Shown: positions 25,117 to 34,469 of the stretch, one piece after another | Position numbering within the stretch: position 1 is the stretch's first letter | Layout: each line of letters opens with the position of its first letter | From: Palsa-504 sp963818225 | GTDB taxonomy: Bacteria; Actinomycetota; Actinomycetes; Streptosporangiales; Streptosporangiaceae | Direction: 5' to 3' | NCBI GenBank assembly: GCA_963818225.1 | Contig: CAWFRO010000006.1 | Span: 682,001 to 746,000, forward strand | DNA length: 64,000 nucleotides | Program-made: the position numbers and the translations under genes | The notes under the pieces: generated by a model | What the model was told of the DNA's origin: nothing | Databases searched by the model: none | The model's input: only the letters and a program-made list of their open reading frames with translations

Positions 25117-26715
25117 TTACGCAAGTGCCACGAGATCGGCGAAATCCTCGCTCCATGCGTCTTCGGTGCCATCCGGCAGTACGATAACGCGTTCTGGTGA
25201 AAGCGCTTCAACCGCACCTTCATCATGAGTCACGAGGACTATCGCGCCCCGGAAGCCCCGCAGCGCGGTCAGTACTTCTTCCCGGCTCGCCGGATCGAGG
25301 TTGTTGGTCGGCTCGTCAAGCAGCAGGACGTTAGCGCCGGACACGACGAGAAGAGCGAGGGCAAGCCTCGTCTTCTCACCGCCGGAAAGCACCCCCGCGG
25401 GTTTTTCCACGTCATCGCCGGAGAACAGGAATGACCCGAGAACCTTGCGCTGCTCGGATTCGGTGAGGCCCGGCGCGGCCGTTTGCATGTGCGCCAGGAC
25501 AGTCCGCTCAGTTTCCAGTGTCTCGTGCTCTTGCGCGTAATATCCGAGGCTGAGCCCATGCCCGGGCGTGACTTCTCCGGTATCCGGGGTTTCCAGGCCG
25601 GCCAGCAGCCGGAGCAAGGTGGTCTTTCCCGCGCCATTGAGGCCGAGGACCACCACCCGGCTCCCCCGGTCGACGGCGACGTCCACGGCGGAGAACACTT
25701 CGGTCGACCCGTACGACTTGGACAGGTCGGCCGCGGTCAGCGGGGTCCGGCCGCACGGGGCGGGCACCGGGAAGCGGAGCCTGGCCACCCGGTCGGCGGC
25801 CCGCTCGGCCTCCACCCCGGCCAGCAGCCGCTCGGCCCGGCGCTGCATGTTCTGCGCCGCCCTGGCCTTGGTGGCCTTGGCCCGCATCTTGTCGGCCTGG
25901 GCCATCAGCGCGCTGGCCTGCCGGCCCGCGTTGGCCCGCTCCCGCTGGCGGCGCCGCTCGTCGGTCTCGCGCTGCTGCAGGTAGGCGTGCCAGCCCAGGT
26001 TGTACATGTCCAGGCCGGACCGCTGCGCGTCGAGGTAGAACACCTTGTTCGCCACGTCGGCCAGCAGCGCCACGTCGTGGCTGATCATCACCAGGCCGCC
26101 CCGGTAGCTCTTGAGGTGATCGCGGAGCCATATCACCGAGTCGGCATCCAGGTGGTTGGTCGGCTCGTCCAGCAGCATGGTCCCGGAGTCCGAGAACAGG
26201 ATCCGGGCCAGCTCCACCCGGCGCCGCTGTCCGCCGGACAGGGTGTGCAGCGGCTGGTGCAGCACCCGGTCGGGCAGGCCCAGGCTGGCGGTGATGGAGG
26301 CGGCCTGCGATTCCGCCGCGTACCCGCCCAGGACCGCGAGCCGCTCCTCCAGCCGGCCGTAGCGGCGGATGGCCGCGGCCGCGGCGTCGGGATCAGGGTC
26401 GGCCATCTGGGTCTCGGCCGCGCGCAGGTCAGCGCGGATCTGGTCGAGCCCGCGAGCCGACAGCACCCGGTCCATGGCCAGCGTGTCCAGGTCCCCTGTG
26501 CGGGGATCCTGCGGCAGGTAGCCGACCGTGCCCGAACGGCGGACCGAGCCTGCCGTCGGCAAGGCCTCCCCGGCCAGCACCTTGGCCAGCGTGGTCTTGC
26601 CTGCTCCGTTCCGGCCCACCAGGCCGATCCGGTCCCCGGCGGCCACCTGGAAGGACGCGCCTTCCAGCAGCAGGCGCGCGCCGGCCCGCAGTTCGATGCC
26701 GGTTGCCACGATCAT
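25117..26715 (-). CDS. ABC-F family ATPase (ribosome-associated)
   Basis: Soluble protein of 532 residues with two ABC domains and no membrane segments. The first has Walker A VGRNGAGKTTLAKVL, signature LSGGQRRRVELARIL and Walker B MLLDEPTNHLDADS. The linker (about residues 240-310) is Arg/Ala/Lys-rich and helical, as expected for the P-site tRNA interaction motif region. The second has LGLNGAGKTTLLRLL, LSGGEKTRLALALL and LLLDEPTNNLDPAS. ABC-F proteins bind the ribosomal E site and adjust elongation or protect against antibiotics; which role applies here is not clear. The gene is alone, read leftward. Confidence 0.92.
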   Translation of the reverse strand: MIVATGIELRAGARLLLEGASFQVAAGDRIGLVGRNGAGKTTLAKVLAGEALPTAGSVRRSGTVGYLPQDPRTGDLDTLAMDRVLSARGLDQIRADLRAAETQMADPDPDAAAAAIRRYGRLEERLAVLGGYAAESQAASITASLGLPDRVLHQPLHTLSGGQRRRVELARILFSDSGTMLLDEPTNHLDADSVIWLRDHLKSYRGGLVMISHDVALLADVANKVFYLDAQRSGLDMYNLGWHAYLQQRETDERRRQRERANAGRQASALMAQADKMRAKATKARAAQNMQRRAERLLAGVEAERAADRVARLRFPVPAPCGRTPLTAADLSKSYGSTEVFSAVDVAVDRGSRVVVLGLNGAGKTTLLRLLAGLETPDTGEVTPGHGLSLGYYAQEHETLETERTVLAHMQTAAPGLTESEQRKVLGSFLFSGDDVEKPAGVLSGGEKTRLALALLVVSGANVLLLDEPTNNLDPASREEVLTALRGFRGAIVLVTHDEGAVEALSPERVIVLPDGTEDAWSEDFADLVALA

Positions 26716-26819
26716 GATGACGCTGCTCCTACTGGACGGACGGTAACGGACAGACCTCTCCCCTTGAGCGTCTCCTTAGTCCGTCGTCGGCAGCACGGCA
26801 TCCATTGTACGCGACCGGC

Positions 26820-27513
26820 TCACTGCGGCATATCGGATTCCGGCTCGGTCAGGCGGATGCGGATGGCCCCGAAGGCGGTCGGCATTTCCTTCAGCACGGC
26901 CAGCCGCGGGCGGGGAACGGTGAGGAACCGGTCGGTCGCGCGCGCCAGGTACGGCGCCAGCCGCGGATCGCCGCGCAGCCCCGCCGCCGACCGCTTGTCC
27001 CCGCCCAGGACCAGGGCGTCCAGGTCGTAAGGAGCGAAGGTCCGGGCCGCGGCGTCCGCGGCGGCGCGGATGGCGGTCGCGGCCTGGTTCTCCCGCCTGC
27101 GCGCGAAGCGGTGCTGAGACCAGCCGCCCGCGGCGCTGCGGCCGTGGACGGGCCGGGCTGCCCACCTTCGAGTTCTCCAGCTGCGGCGGTGAGCCGGCGA
27201 AGACGCCGACGGCGTAGCCGCCCAGCCGGACCAGCAGCACGCCGACCGTCCGGTCCGCCATGGCGTGCGCCGCCATCGCCGCCGCGGCGGCCGCCGGCCC
27301 CGGATCCGGCCGGGCCGCCGGCGATAGCGGCGGGAACGGAGGATGGCACTCGGCGGCCGCCCCGTCCGCGGCGGTGAACGTCACGGCTGTGCCGCTCTCA
27401 TCGCGCCATACGGAGCCGGGACCATGACGCTGAGTAAACGTGACGATCCATGACACCAGGCGTTCTGGCGAAACATCCACCCAGCGGCCACCGCCAGCTG
27501 CGGGATTCTTCAT
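26820..27513 (-). pseudogene. acVLRF1 peptidyl-tRNA hydrolase-like, frameshifted
   Basis: Actinobacterial VLRF1-type release factor (Vms1-like), expected to free nascent chains from peptidyl-tRNA on stalled ribosomes. The N-terminal part (RWVDVSPERLVSWIVTFTQR; VGVLLVRLGGYAVGVFAG) ends in LENSKVGS. There the frame becomes Arg/Pro-rich noise, while the adjacent frame resumes with GGWSQHRFARRRENQA, containing the GxxQ/RxxxRRxxN signature of the active-site loop. It continues (DLDALVLGGDKRSAAGLRGD) to a TGA at 26820-26822. One surplus base in the G-run 27155-27157 explains the break; the length of 694 nt is one more than a multiple of three. It is either a sequence error or a recent mutation. Confidence 0.8.
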
Positions 27514-27593
27514 TACGCACCGCCCTAACCTGGCTACTATCCGTTCTATTGGTTGCCTCATCACGCCCAGTAGTTAACGACAGGAACACGCAT

Positions 27594-28521
27594 ATGGACT
27601 CAACGACTCCGGCCCATCCGGCCTCTGCCATGTCGCACGGCGGCACGTTCATGCGGCCCGGGGCCGTCGGCTGGGGAGGCCAGCCAGGCGCGCTCCAGCC
27701 GGGCATGCTCCAGCCGGAGCTCGGCCCCGCCGTGATCGAGCACGCCCTGGCCGCCGCGGCCAAGGACCCGGACCGGGTCAGTGACCTGCTCGACGAGCTT
27801 AGCCGAGGGCGGCTCTGGCTTCCGCTGCCCGAGGACGAACGTCCCGTCACCGATGGATCGGCCGTGCTGCTGCCGACGGTCATGTACCTGGGAGCGGAGT
27901 TCGTGCCGGCCTTCACCTCCGCGCGCCAGCTGGCCGCGTGGCACGGCCGTCAGCCGGCTCGCCGGGCAGGCCTCCGCAGCCGCCCAGCGGCGGCCAGACG
28001 ACCCCGCTGAGCCGCAGTCACCCGACCCGTTCGCGGCCATGCCGCACATCGTCGTCCCGGCCGCCGAACTGGCCCGGCTCCTGCCCAGCGGGATGGGCAT
28101 CGCGCTCAATCCGGGAGCCGATGCCAGCCTCCCCATCTACCCCGAGGGCGTCGGGGACCTGGCGGCCGCCTCGGGTCACCCCGACGGCGCTCAGGTCCGG
28201 GTGGGACCGCCGCCGGCCGACCCGGTCACACTGCTGGCCGAGATCCGCGTCATGCTGGGCGGCATACCCGAGGTCCAGCAGGCCTCCCGGGCCTGGCTGT
28301 CGGTACCCGGAGAAGGCGAGGGCCTGGTCATCTCCGTCATGCTGCCCGACCCGGGTTCCGAAGCCACGCACCGCCAGGTCATCAGCGCGCTCGAGCGGGC
28401 CGTCAGCGCGGTGCCCGAACTGGGGTTTCCCATCGACGTCACCTTCCCCGGCGAGGGCGAGCCGGACGAGCTGGACGAGCGGATCGCCGCGCAGGCCGAG
28501 CCCTTCTATATCCGCGCCTGA
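27594..28521 (+). pseudogene. SseB-family protein, frameshifted
   Basis: Protein of the enhanced serine sensitivity (SseB) family, about 308 residues when one base is removed. From ATG 27594 the frame encodes the N-terminal domain (ELGPAVIEHALAAAAKDPDR; LPTVMYLGAEFVPAFTSARQ) and then stops at 28010. The next frame carries the rest, MPHIVVPAAELARLLPSGMG, and the SseB C-terminal domain ending YIRA at 28518. Deleting one C near 27947-27948 joins them. The role of actinobacterial SseB proteins is not established. It is divergent from the acVLRF1 gene with an 80-bp gap; both members of this pair carry +1 indels. Confidence 0.75.
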
Positions 28522-28541
28522 GAAACCAGCCGCGCAGCGGC

Positions 28542-28964
28542 CTAGATGTTGAAGCCGAGGGCGCGCAGCTGCTCGCGTCCGTCGTCGGTGATGCTCTCCG
28601 GGCCCCACGGCGGCATCCACACCCAGTTGATGCGGAAGTCGGACACGAGCCCGTCCAGGGCGTCCCGGGCCTGATCCTCGATGACGTCCGTGAGCGGGCA
28701 CGCCGCGCTGGTCAGGGTCATGTCGATGGTCGCCACCCGGTCGGCGTCGACGTCGAGGCCGTAGACCAGGCCGAGGTCCACCACGTTGATCCCGAGCTCG
28801 GGGTCAACCACGTCCCGCAGGGCCTCGAGCACGTCCTCCTGCTCGGGCGTCAGGTCGGCGAGCGCCGCCGGCCCGGCGTCCTGGGCTGCGGTGTCCTGGG
28901 CTACGGTGTCCTGGGTAACGGTGTCCTGGGTAACGGTGTCCTGGGTGGCCGCGTTCTCTGTCAT
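28542..28964 (-). CDS. sufT: SufT-like Fe-S assembly factor (DUF59/MIP18 family)
   Basis: Last gene of the suf operon, 140 residues from ATG 28964. The DUF59 core (DVLEALRDVVDPELGINVVD, then LGLVYGLDVD) contains the conserved DPE and the later TSAACPLTDVIEDQARDAL with its single Cys. Such proteins help mature Fe-S proteins. The N-terminus is unusual: a TQDTV-type pentapeptide is repeated about five times before the domain begins, encoded by a 15-bp tandem repeat. The start overlaps the sufU stop by 4 bp (ATGA), indicating coupling. Confidence 0.9.
   Translation of the reverse strand: MTENAATQDTVTQDTVTQDTVAQDTAAQDAGPAALADLTPEQEDVLEALRDVVDPELGINVVDLGLVYGLDVDADRVATIDMTLTSAACPLTDVIEDQARDALDGLVSDFRINWVWMPPWGPESITDDGREQLRALGFNI
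28876..28950. repeat. five 15-bp tandem units inside sufT
   Basis: Five units of the form GTGTCCTGGGTAACG (28876-28890, 28891-28905, 28906-28920, 28921-28935, 28936-28950); two are identical and the others differ by one to three bases. On the coding strand they give TQDTV/AQDTA pentapeptides at the N-terminus of SufT. The near identity suggests recent slippage expansion, so copy number may vary between strains. Confidence 0.85.
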
Positions 28965-29428
28965 CGTCCTACCTCGCCTTTTTCTTCGATGGCCCTGGCG
29001 GTCGCGTCCTTCCACGCCATCCAGCCGAGCAGCGCGCACTTGATCCTGGAGGGGTACTTGGATACGCCCGCGAACGCCACCGCGTCCTCGAGCAGGCCCT
29101 CGTCCGGCGAGCCCTGGCCCTTGGACTGCATGAGGCCGAGGAACTCCTGGCTGATGGCCATGGCCTCGGCGACCGGCTTGCCGATGACCAGGTCGCTCAT
29201 GACCGACGCGCTGGCCTGGCTGATCGAGCAGCCGAGCGAGTCGTACGAGATGTCCTCCACCACCGGCTCGCCGTCGACGTCCTTGAGCGCGACGCGCAGC
29301 GTCACCTCGTCGCCGCAGAGCGGGTTGACGTGGTGCACTTCGGCGTCGAACGGCTCCCGCAGGCCCTTGTGATGAGGGTTGCGGTAGTGATCCAGGATGA
29401 TCTCCTGGTACATCGACTCGATCTGCAT
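28961..29428 (-). CDS. sufU: SufU, zinc-dependent sulfur-transfer protein
   Basis: Accepts persulfide sulfur from SufS and delivers it to the SufBCD scaffold. Protein of 155 residues, ATG 29428 (MQIESMYQEIILDHYRNPHH) preceded by GAGGACGAG. The three conserved Cys are seen in NPLCGDEVTLRV, DSLGCSISQASASVMSDL and RIKCALLGWMAWKDA, together with the conserved Asp of the zinc site (DEV). The long insertion after the first Cys motif marks SufU rather than IscU. It sits 65 bp after sufS and overlaps sufT by 4 bp. Confidence 0.95.
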   Translation of the reverse strand: MQIESMYQEIILDHYRNPHHKGLREPFDAEVHHVNPLCGDEVTLRVALKDVDGEPVVEDISYDSLGCSISQASASVMSDLVIGKPVAEAMAISQEFLGLMQSKGQGSPDEGLLEDAVAFAGVSKYPSRIKCALLGWMAWKDATARAIEEKGEVGR

Positions 29429-29493
29429 CTCGTCCTCACGGGTTCCGGGGAACGTCCCCGGACTACCTCTGGATAACACCGGAAGGCGGCCGG

Positions 29494-30735
29494 CTATTGC
29501 CGGGCGCCGAAGAAGCGCTGAGCGTACCGGATGCCGTCCGCCAGGGCGTCTACCTCGGCGTGCGTGTTGTACACGTAGAACGTCGCCCGGGTGCTGGCCT
29601 GCACGCCGAGGGCCCGGTGCAGCGGCGCGGCGCAGTGGTGACCGGTGCGCACGGCGATGCCCAGCTCATCGAGGACCTGGCCGACGTCGTGCGGGTGCAC
29701 GCCCGCGACCTCGAACGCCACCGCGCCGCCCCGGTCCTTGGTGGTGTCCGGGCCGAGGACGCGCACGCCGTTGATCTCGCGCAGCGCGTCGAGCGCGTGC
29801 GCGGTGAGCGATTCCTCGTGCGCCGCCACGTTCTCCATGCCGAGCGCCGTCAGGTAGTCGACGGCGGCGGCCAGGCCCGCGGCCTGCGGGGCCGGCGGCA
29901 CGCCCGGCTCGAACCGGGCCGGCGGCGGCCGGAACGTGGAGCCTTCCATCCGCACGACCTCGATCATGTCCCCGCCGCCCAGGAACGGCGGGAGGGCCTC
30001 GAGCCGGGCCGCCTTGCCGTACAGCACCCCGAGCCCGAGCGGGCCGAGCATCTTGTGCCCGGAGAACGCGAGGAAGTCCACGTCCAGCGCGGTCACGTCC
30101 ACCGGATGATGCGGCACGAGCTGCGCGCCGTCCGCGAGCACCGGCGCGCCGACCTCGTGCGCGAGAGCGGCAATCTCGGCCACCGGGGGGATCACGCCGG
30201 TCACGTTCGACTGCCCGGTCACCGCGACGATCTTCGTCCGCTCGGTGATCAGCGCCGGGTCCAGGTCGAGCCGTCCCTCGGGCAGGACCTTGAACCAGCG
30301 CAGCGTCGCGCCGGTGCGCTCGGCGAGCAGCTGCCAGGGCACCAGGTTCGCGTGGTGCTCCATCTCGGTGATGAGGATCTCGTCGCCGGGCTTGATCGAC
30401 GAGGTGAGCGTGTAGGCCACCAGGTTGATCGCCTCGGTGGCGCTCTTGGTGAACACGATCTCGTCCGGGTCCGCGCCGAGGAACGCGGCGACCTTCGCCC
30501 GCGCGCCCTCGTAGATCTCGGTGCCTTCCTCGCTGAGCAGATGGGCACCGCGGTGCGCGGCGCCGTTGTGCAGCTCGTAAAAGGAGCGCTCGGCGTCGAG
30601 GACCGCCGCCGGCTTCTGCGAGGTCGCGCCGGAGTCCAGGTAGATCAGCGGGTTGCCGTTGCGCACCGTCCTGGCCAGTATCGGGAAATCGGCCCGGATC
30701 GCCTCGACGTCGAGGTGCTCGGGGAAAGCGGTCAT
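29494..30735 (-). CDS. sufS: SufS cysteine desulfurase
   Basis: PLP enzyme that removes sulfur from L-cysteine as an enzyme-bound persulfide, giving alanine; 413 residues, cytoplasmic homodimer. The PLP lysine is in AFSGHKMLGPLGLGVLYG, and the catalytic Cys in RTGHHCAAPLHRAL, with the short loop of group II (SufS) desulfurases. N-terminal landmarks are IYLDSGATSQKPAAVLDA and HRGAHLLSEEGTEIYEGAR. The start overlaps the sufC stop by 4 bp (30732-30735), so translation is likely coupled. SufU is its expected partner. Confidence 0.97.
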   Translation of the reverse strand: MTAFPEHLDVEAIRADFPILARTVRNGNPLIYLDSGATSQKPAAVLDAERSFYELHNGAAHRGAHLLSEEGTEIYEGARAKVAAFLGADPDEIVFTKSATEAINLVAYTLTSSIKPGDEILITEMEHHANLVPWQLLAERTGATLRWFKVLPEGRLDLDPALITERTKIVAVTGQSNVTGVIPPVAEIAALAHEVGAPVLADGAQLVPHHPVDVTALDVDFLAFSGHKMLGPLGLGVLYGKAARLEALPPFLGGGDMIEVVRMEGSTFRPPPARFEPGVPPAPQAAGLAAAVDYLTALGMENVAAHEESLTAHALDALREINGVRVLGPDTTKDRGGAVAFEVAGVHPHDVGQVLDELGIAVRTGHHCAAPLHRALGVQASTRATFYVYNTHAEVDALADGIRYAQRFFGARQ

Positions 30736-31493
30736 GCCGGGACCCCGAGGAACTTCTCGTAGCCCTCGTTCTCCAGGCGTTCGGCCAGCTCGGGGCCGCC
30801 TTCCTCGACGACGCGGCCAGCGACGAACACGTGCACGAAGTCCGGCTTCACGTACCGCAGGATCCGGTTGTAGTGCGTGATCAGCAGCACCCCGTGCCCG
30901 GGCTCGGCCCGGTAGCGGTTGATGCCCTCGGCGACGACCTTGAGTGCGTCGACGTCCAGGCCCGAGTCGGTCTCGTCCAGGATGGCGATCCTGGGCTGGA
31001 GCAGCTCGAGCTGGAGGATCTCCTGGCGCTTCTTCTCCCCGCCGGAGAACCCCTCGTTCAGGTTCCGCTCGGCGAAGGCCGGGTCGATGGACAGCGCGGA
31101 CATCGTGGTGCGCAGCTCCTTGACGAAGTCGCGCAGCTTGGGCGCCTCGCCCCGGACCGCGGTGACCGCGGTGCGCAGGAAGTTAGACACCGACACGCCG
31201 GGGATCTCGACCGGGTACTGCATGGCCAGGAACAGCCCGGCCCGCGCCCGTGAGTCCACGGTCATGGCCAGCACGTCCTCACCGTCCAGGGTGACGCTGC
31301 CCTTGGTGACCAGGTACTTGGGGTGGCCGGCGATCGCATAGGCCAGGGTGGACTTGCCCGAGCCGTTCGGGCCCATGATGGCGTGGGTCTCCCCCTCGGC
31401 GATGGTCAGGTCCACGCCGCGCAGGATCTCCCGGTGCACGCCGGGGCTCTCCTCCACGCTGGCGTGCAGGTCGCGGATTTCGAGCGTGGCCAC
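30732..31493 (-). CDS. sufC: SufC, ATPase of the Fe-S scaffold
   Basis: Soluble ABC-type ATPase of 253 residues that powers the SufBC2D scaffold. Walker A is MGPNGSGKSTLAYAI, signature FSGGEKKRQEILQL (the GGEKKRxE form typical of SufC) and Walker B IAILDETDSGLDVDAL. GTG 31493 is chosen because AAAGGAG lies at 31499-31505; an upstream extension of the frame is Arg-rich noise. The start shares one base with the stop of the Rieske gene. Together with SufB and SufD it assembles and transfers Fe-S clusters. Confidence 0.96.
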   Translation of the reverse strand: MATLEIRDLHASVEESPGVHREILRGVDLTIAEGETHAIMGPNGSGKSTLAYAIAGHPKYLVTKGSVTLDGEDVLAMTVDSRARAGLFLAMQYPVEIPGVSVSNFLRTAVTAVRGEAPKLRDFVKELRTTMSALSIDPAFAERNLNEGFSGGEKKRQEILQLELLQPRIAILDETDSGLDVDALKVVAEGINRYRAEPGHGVLLITHYNRILRYVKPDFVHVFVAGRVVEEGGPELAERLENEGYEKFLGVPA

Positions 31494-31819
31494 TATGACT
31501 CCTTTACGGCGACGTAGACGTCGTCGCCTTCGATCTTGACAGGATAGACGGGCACGGGCACGGTGGCCGGCGGCCCGGTTGGCTGGCCGGTGCGCAGGTC
31601 GAAGCAGGACCCGTGCAGCCAGCACTCGACCGTGTGGTCGTAGACCTCGCCCTCGCTCAGCGGCACCTCGGCGTGCGAGCACACGTCCCGCACCGCGAAG
31701 ACCTCGCCGGCGACACGCGCCACCGCGACCGGCTCGCCGCCGACCTCGACCCCGATCACGCCCTCGGCGGGCAGGTCCGACAGGGCGCAGGCCCTGGTGA
31801 ACAGGGGAGTCTCGGTCAT
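31493..31819 (-). CDS. Rieske [2Fe-2S] ferredoxin-like protein in suf operon
   Basis: Small electron-transfer protein of 108 residues. The Rieske cluster ligands are visible as CSHAEVPLSEGEV (C-x-H) and ECWLHGSCFDLRTG (C-x2-H). It resembles the ferredoxin components of non-haem oxygenases but lies inside the suf operon between sufD and sufC, a position common in actinomycetes. A role in delivering electrons for cluster assembly is inferred from this context. Its start overlaps sufD by 4 bp and its stop touches the sufC start. Confidence 0.93.
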   Translation of the reverse strand: MTETPLFTRACALSDLPAEGVIGVEVGGEPVAVARVAGEVFAVRDVCSHAEVPLSEGEVYDHTVECWLHGSCFDLRTGQPTGPPATVPVPVYPVKIEGDDVYVAVKES

Positions 31820-33057
31820 CGCGGCGCCCCAGTGCTAGCCCGGGGGGACGACGACTTCTGCCCGGAGGGACCCATCCCCCCGGACCCTCCTTGGAAAGCC
31901 CCCGGCGTCGCCGGCAGCGATCTCGTAAGCTCGGCCTCGATCGCCTCGGCGATCCGCTCGCGCAGCTCCGGTACCTCGATGGTGTCGATCAGCTGGCCGA
32001 AGAACCCGCGGATGACCAGCTTGCGGGCCTCCTCGAACGGGATGCCGCGGGCCATCAGGTAGAACAGGTGGTGGTCCTCGAGCCGTCCGCTGGCGCTGGC
32101 GTGGCCGGCCCCGACGATCTCCCCGGTGAGGATCTCCAGGTTCGGCACCGAGTCCACCCGGGTGCCGTCGGACAGCACCAGGTTCCGGTTGTACTCGTAC
32201 GTGTCCGTCCCGGTCGCCTCCGGCCGGATCAGCACGTCGCCGATCCAGACCGCGTGCGCGCCCGCGCCCTGCAGCGCGCCCTTGTAGGAGACCCGGCTGC
32301 GGCAGCGCGGCACGTCGTGGTCGATGAACAGCCGGTGCTCCAGGTGCTGGTCCGCGTCCGCGAAGTACAGCCCGGTCAGCTCGGCGTCCCCGCCCGGTCC
32401 GGCGTAGCGCACCTCGACGCCCAGCCGGACCACTGACCCGCCCAGGCTGACCGCGGCGTGCCGGAGCCGGGCGTCCCGGCCCAGGGTGGCGTAGTGGTGC
32501 GAGACGTGAACCGCGTCGTCGTCCCAGCCCGCCACGCTGACCACCGAGAGCGACGCGCCGTCGCCGACCACGAGCTCGACGTTGTCCGCGTAGGTCCCGC
32601 TGCCGCGGTAGTCGACCACGACCACGGCCCGGGACAACGGCTCGGCCTGCACCAGCAGGTGGCCGTACCCGGCGCCGCCCCGGCCGGTCACGGTCACGAC
32701 CGTGGGCTGGGACGTGTCAGCCTCGGCCGGCACGATGACCACCGTGGCCTCGTCGGACAACGCGTAGGCCTGGGCGCTGATCCGGTCGGACGGGATGAAG
32801 GTAGCGCCGGCGTGAGCCACGGACCGTTCGGCGGAAAAAGTCTTGACCTCCGGGGCCGGGTCGACTTCAGTGGCTACCGCCGCGGACGGTTCCGGCGGGG
32901 AATCGGTGTGCAGGCCGCGCAGCCGGCGCAGCGGGGTGAACCGCCACTCCTCCTCGCGGCCGTCGGGCACGCCGAAGTCCGCCGGGTCGTAGGACCTGCG
33001 CTCGTGCAGCCTGGTCACGGGAGCGGATTCAATCGCTCCCTGCAGCCCAGCTGACAT
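31816..33057 (-). CDS. sufD: SufD scaffold subunit
   Basis: Subunit of the SufBC2D cluster-assembly complex, 413 residues. The C-terminal beta-helix core is recognisable (KGALQGAGAHAVWIGDVLIR; VPNLEILTGEIVGAGHASAS; GRLEDHHLFYLMARGIPFEE), ending with the SufB/SufD signature ARKLVIRGFFGQLID. The C-terminus has a Gly/Ser/Pro tail not typical of the family. ATG 33057 shares a base with the sufB stop. SufD helps iron entry and has no catalytic activity of its own. Confidence 0.95.
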   Translation of the reverse strand: MSAGLQGAIESAPVTRLHERRSYDPADFGVPDGREEEWRFTPLRRLRGLHTDSPPEPSAAVATEVDPAPEVKTFSAERSVAHAGATFIPSDRISAQAYALSDEATVVIVPAEADTSQPTVVTVTGRGGAGYGHLLVQAEPLSRAVVVVDYRGSGTYADNVELVVGDGASLSVVSVAGWDDDAVHVSHHYATLGRDARLRHAAVSLGGSVVRLGVEVRYAGPGGDAELTGLYFADADQHLEHRLFIDHDVPRCRSRVSYKGALQGAGAHAVWIGDVLIRPEATGTDTYEYNRNLVLSDGTRVDSVPNLEILTGEIVGAGHASASGRLEDHHLFYLMARGIPFEEARKLVIRGFFGQLIDTIEVPELRERIAEAIEAELTRSLPATPGAFQGGSGGMGPSGQKSSSPRASTGAPR

Positions 33058-34469
33058 CAGCCGACCGCCCCCTCCATCTGGAGCTCGATCAGCCGGTTCA
33101 GCTCGAGCGCGTACTCCATCGGCAGCTCGCGGGCGATCGGCTCGACGAACCCGCGCACGATGGTGGCCATCGCCTCGTCCTCGGTCATGCCCCGGCTCAT
33201 CAGGTAGAACAGCTGTTCCTCAGAGATCTTGGACACGCTGGCTTCGTGGCCCATCTCCACGTCGTCCTCGCGGACGTCCACGTACGGGTAGGTGTCGCTG
33301 CGGCTGATCGTGTCGACCAGCAGCGCGTCGCACTTGACCGTGGACTTGGAGTGCTCGGCGCCCTCCTGCACGTTGACCAGGCCGCGGTAGGAGGTGCGGC
33401 CGCCGGCCCGGGCCACCGACTTGGACACGATGGTCGAGGAGGTGTTCGGCGCGCAGTGCACCATCTTGGCCCCGGCGTCCTGGTGCTGGCCCGCGCCCGC
33501 GAAGGCGACCGACAGCGTCTCGCCGTGGGCGTGCTCCCCCATCAGGTAGACCGCCGGGTACTTCATCGTGACCTTGGAGCCGATGTTGCCGTCAATCCAC
33601 TCCATCGTCGCGCCCTGCTCGGCGATGGCCCGCTTGGTCACCAGGTTGTACACGTTGTTCGACCAGTTCTGGATCGTGGTGTACCGGCAGCGCGCGTCCT
33701 TCTTCACGATGATCTCGACCACCGCGGAGTGCAGTGAGTCGGACTTGTAGATGGGCGCGGTGCAGCCTTCCACGTAATGCACGTAGGCGCCTTCGTCCAC
33801 GATGATCAGGGTCCGCTCGAACTGGCCCATGTTCTCGGTGTTGATCCGGAAATAGGCCTGCAGCGGGATTTCCACGTGCACGCCCTTCGGCACGTAAATG
33901 AACGAGCCGCCGGACCAGACCGCGGTGTTCAGCGCGGCGAACTTGTTGTCGCCCGCCGGGATCACCGTGCCGTAGTACTCCCGGAACAGCTCCGGCTGCT
34001 CCTTGAGCGCCGTGTCGGTGTCCAGGAAAATGACACCCTTCTGCTCCAGGTCTTCCCTGATCTTGTGGTAGACGACCTCGGACTCGTACTGGGCCGCGAC
34101 GCCGGCGATGAGCCGCTGCTTTTCCGCCTCGGGGATGCCCAGCCGGTCGTAGGTGCTCTTGATGTCTGCGGGCAGTTCGTCCCAGCTCGCGGCCTGCTTC
34201 TCGGTGGAGCGGACGAAGTACTTGATGTTGTCGAAGTCGATATCCGACAGGTCGGCGCCCCAGGTGGGCAGCGGCTTGCGGCCGTAGTACTTCAGGCCCT
34301 TCAGCCGCAGGTCGAGCATCCATTCCGGCTCGTTCTTGCGCGCCGAGATGTCACGGACCACCTCTTCGGACAGGCCGCGGCGTGCAGACGCGCCCGCCGC
34401 GTCCGAGTCGGCCCAGCCGAATCGGTACGTGCCCAGCCCTTCAAGCTGCTCTTGCGTGGTGGTGGTCAT
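33057..34469 (-). CDS. sufB: SufB scaffold subunit
   Basis: Principal scaffold of Fe-S assembly, 470 residues. Highly conserved segments include EPEWMLDLRLKGLKYYGRKP, VFLD-type GVIFLDTDTALKEQPELFRE, VYVPKG-like SFIYVPKGVHVEIPLQAYFR, HYVEGCTAPIYKSDSLHSAV and the C-terminal SRGMTEDEAMATIVRGFVEP. The Cys in HYVEGCTAP and the adjacent acidic residues are candidates for cluster building. The ATG overlaps the sufR stop by 4 bp, so the repressor and scaffold are translated together. Confidence 0.97.
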   Translation of the reverse strand: MTTTTQEQLEGLGTYRFGWADSDAAGASARRGLSEEVVRDISARKNEPEWMLDLRLKGLKYYGRKPLPTWGADLSDIDFDNIKYFVRSTEKQAASWDELPADIKSTYDRLGIPEAEKQRLIAGVAAQYESEVVYHKIREDLEQKGVIFLDTDTALKEQPELFREYYGTVIPAGDNKFAALNTAVWSGGSFIYVPKGVHVEIPLQAYFRINTENMGQFERTLIIVDEGAYVHYVEGCTAPIYKSDSLHSAVVEIIVKKDARCRYTTIQNWSNNVYNLVTKRAIAEQGATMEWIDGNIGSKVTMKYPAVYLMGEHAHGETLSVAFAGAGQHQDAGAKMVHCAPNTSSTIVSKSVARAGGRTSYRGLVNVQEGAEHSKSTVKCDALLVDTISRSDTYPYVDVREDDVEMGHEASVSKISEEQLFYLMSRGMTEDEAMATIVRGFVEPIARELPMEYALELNRLIELQMEGAVG

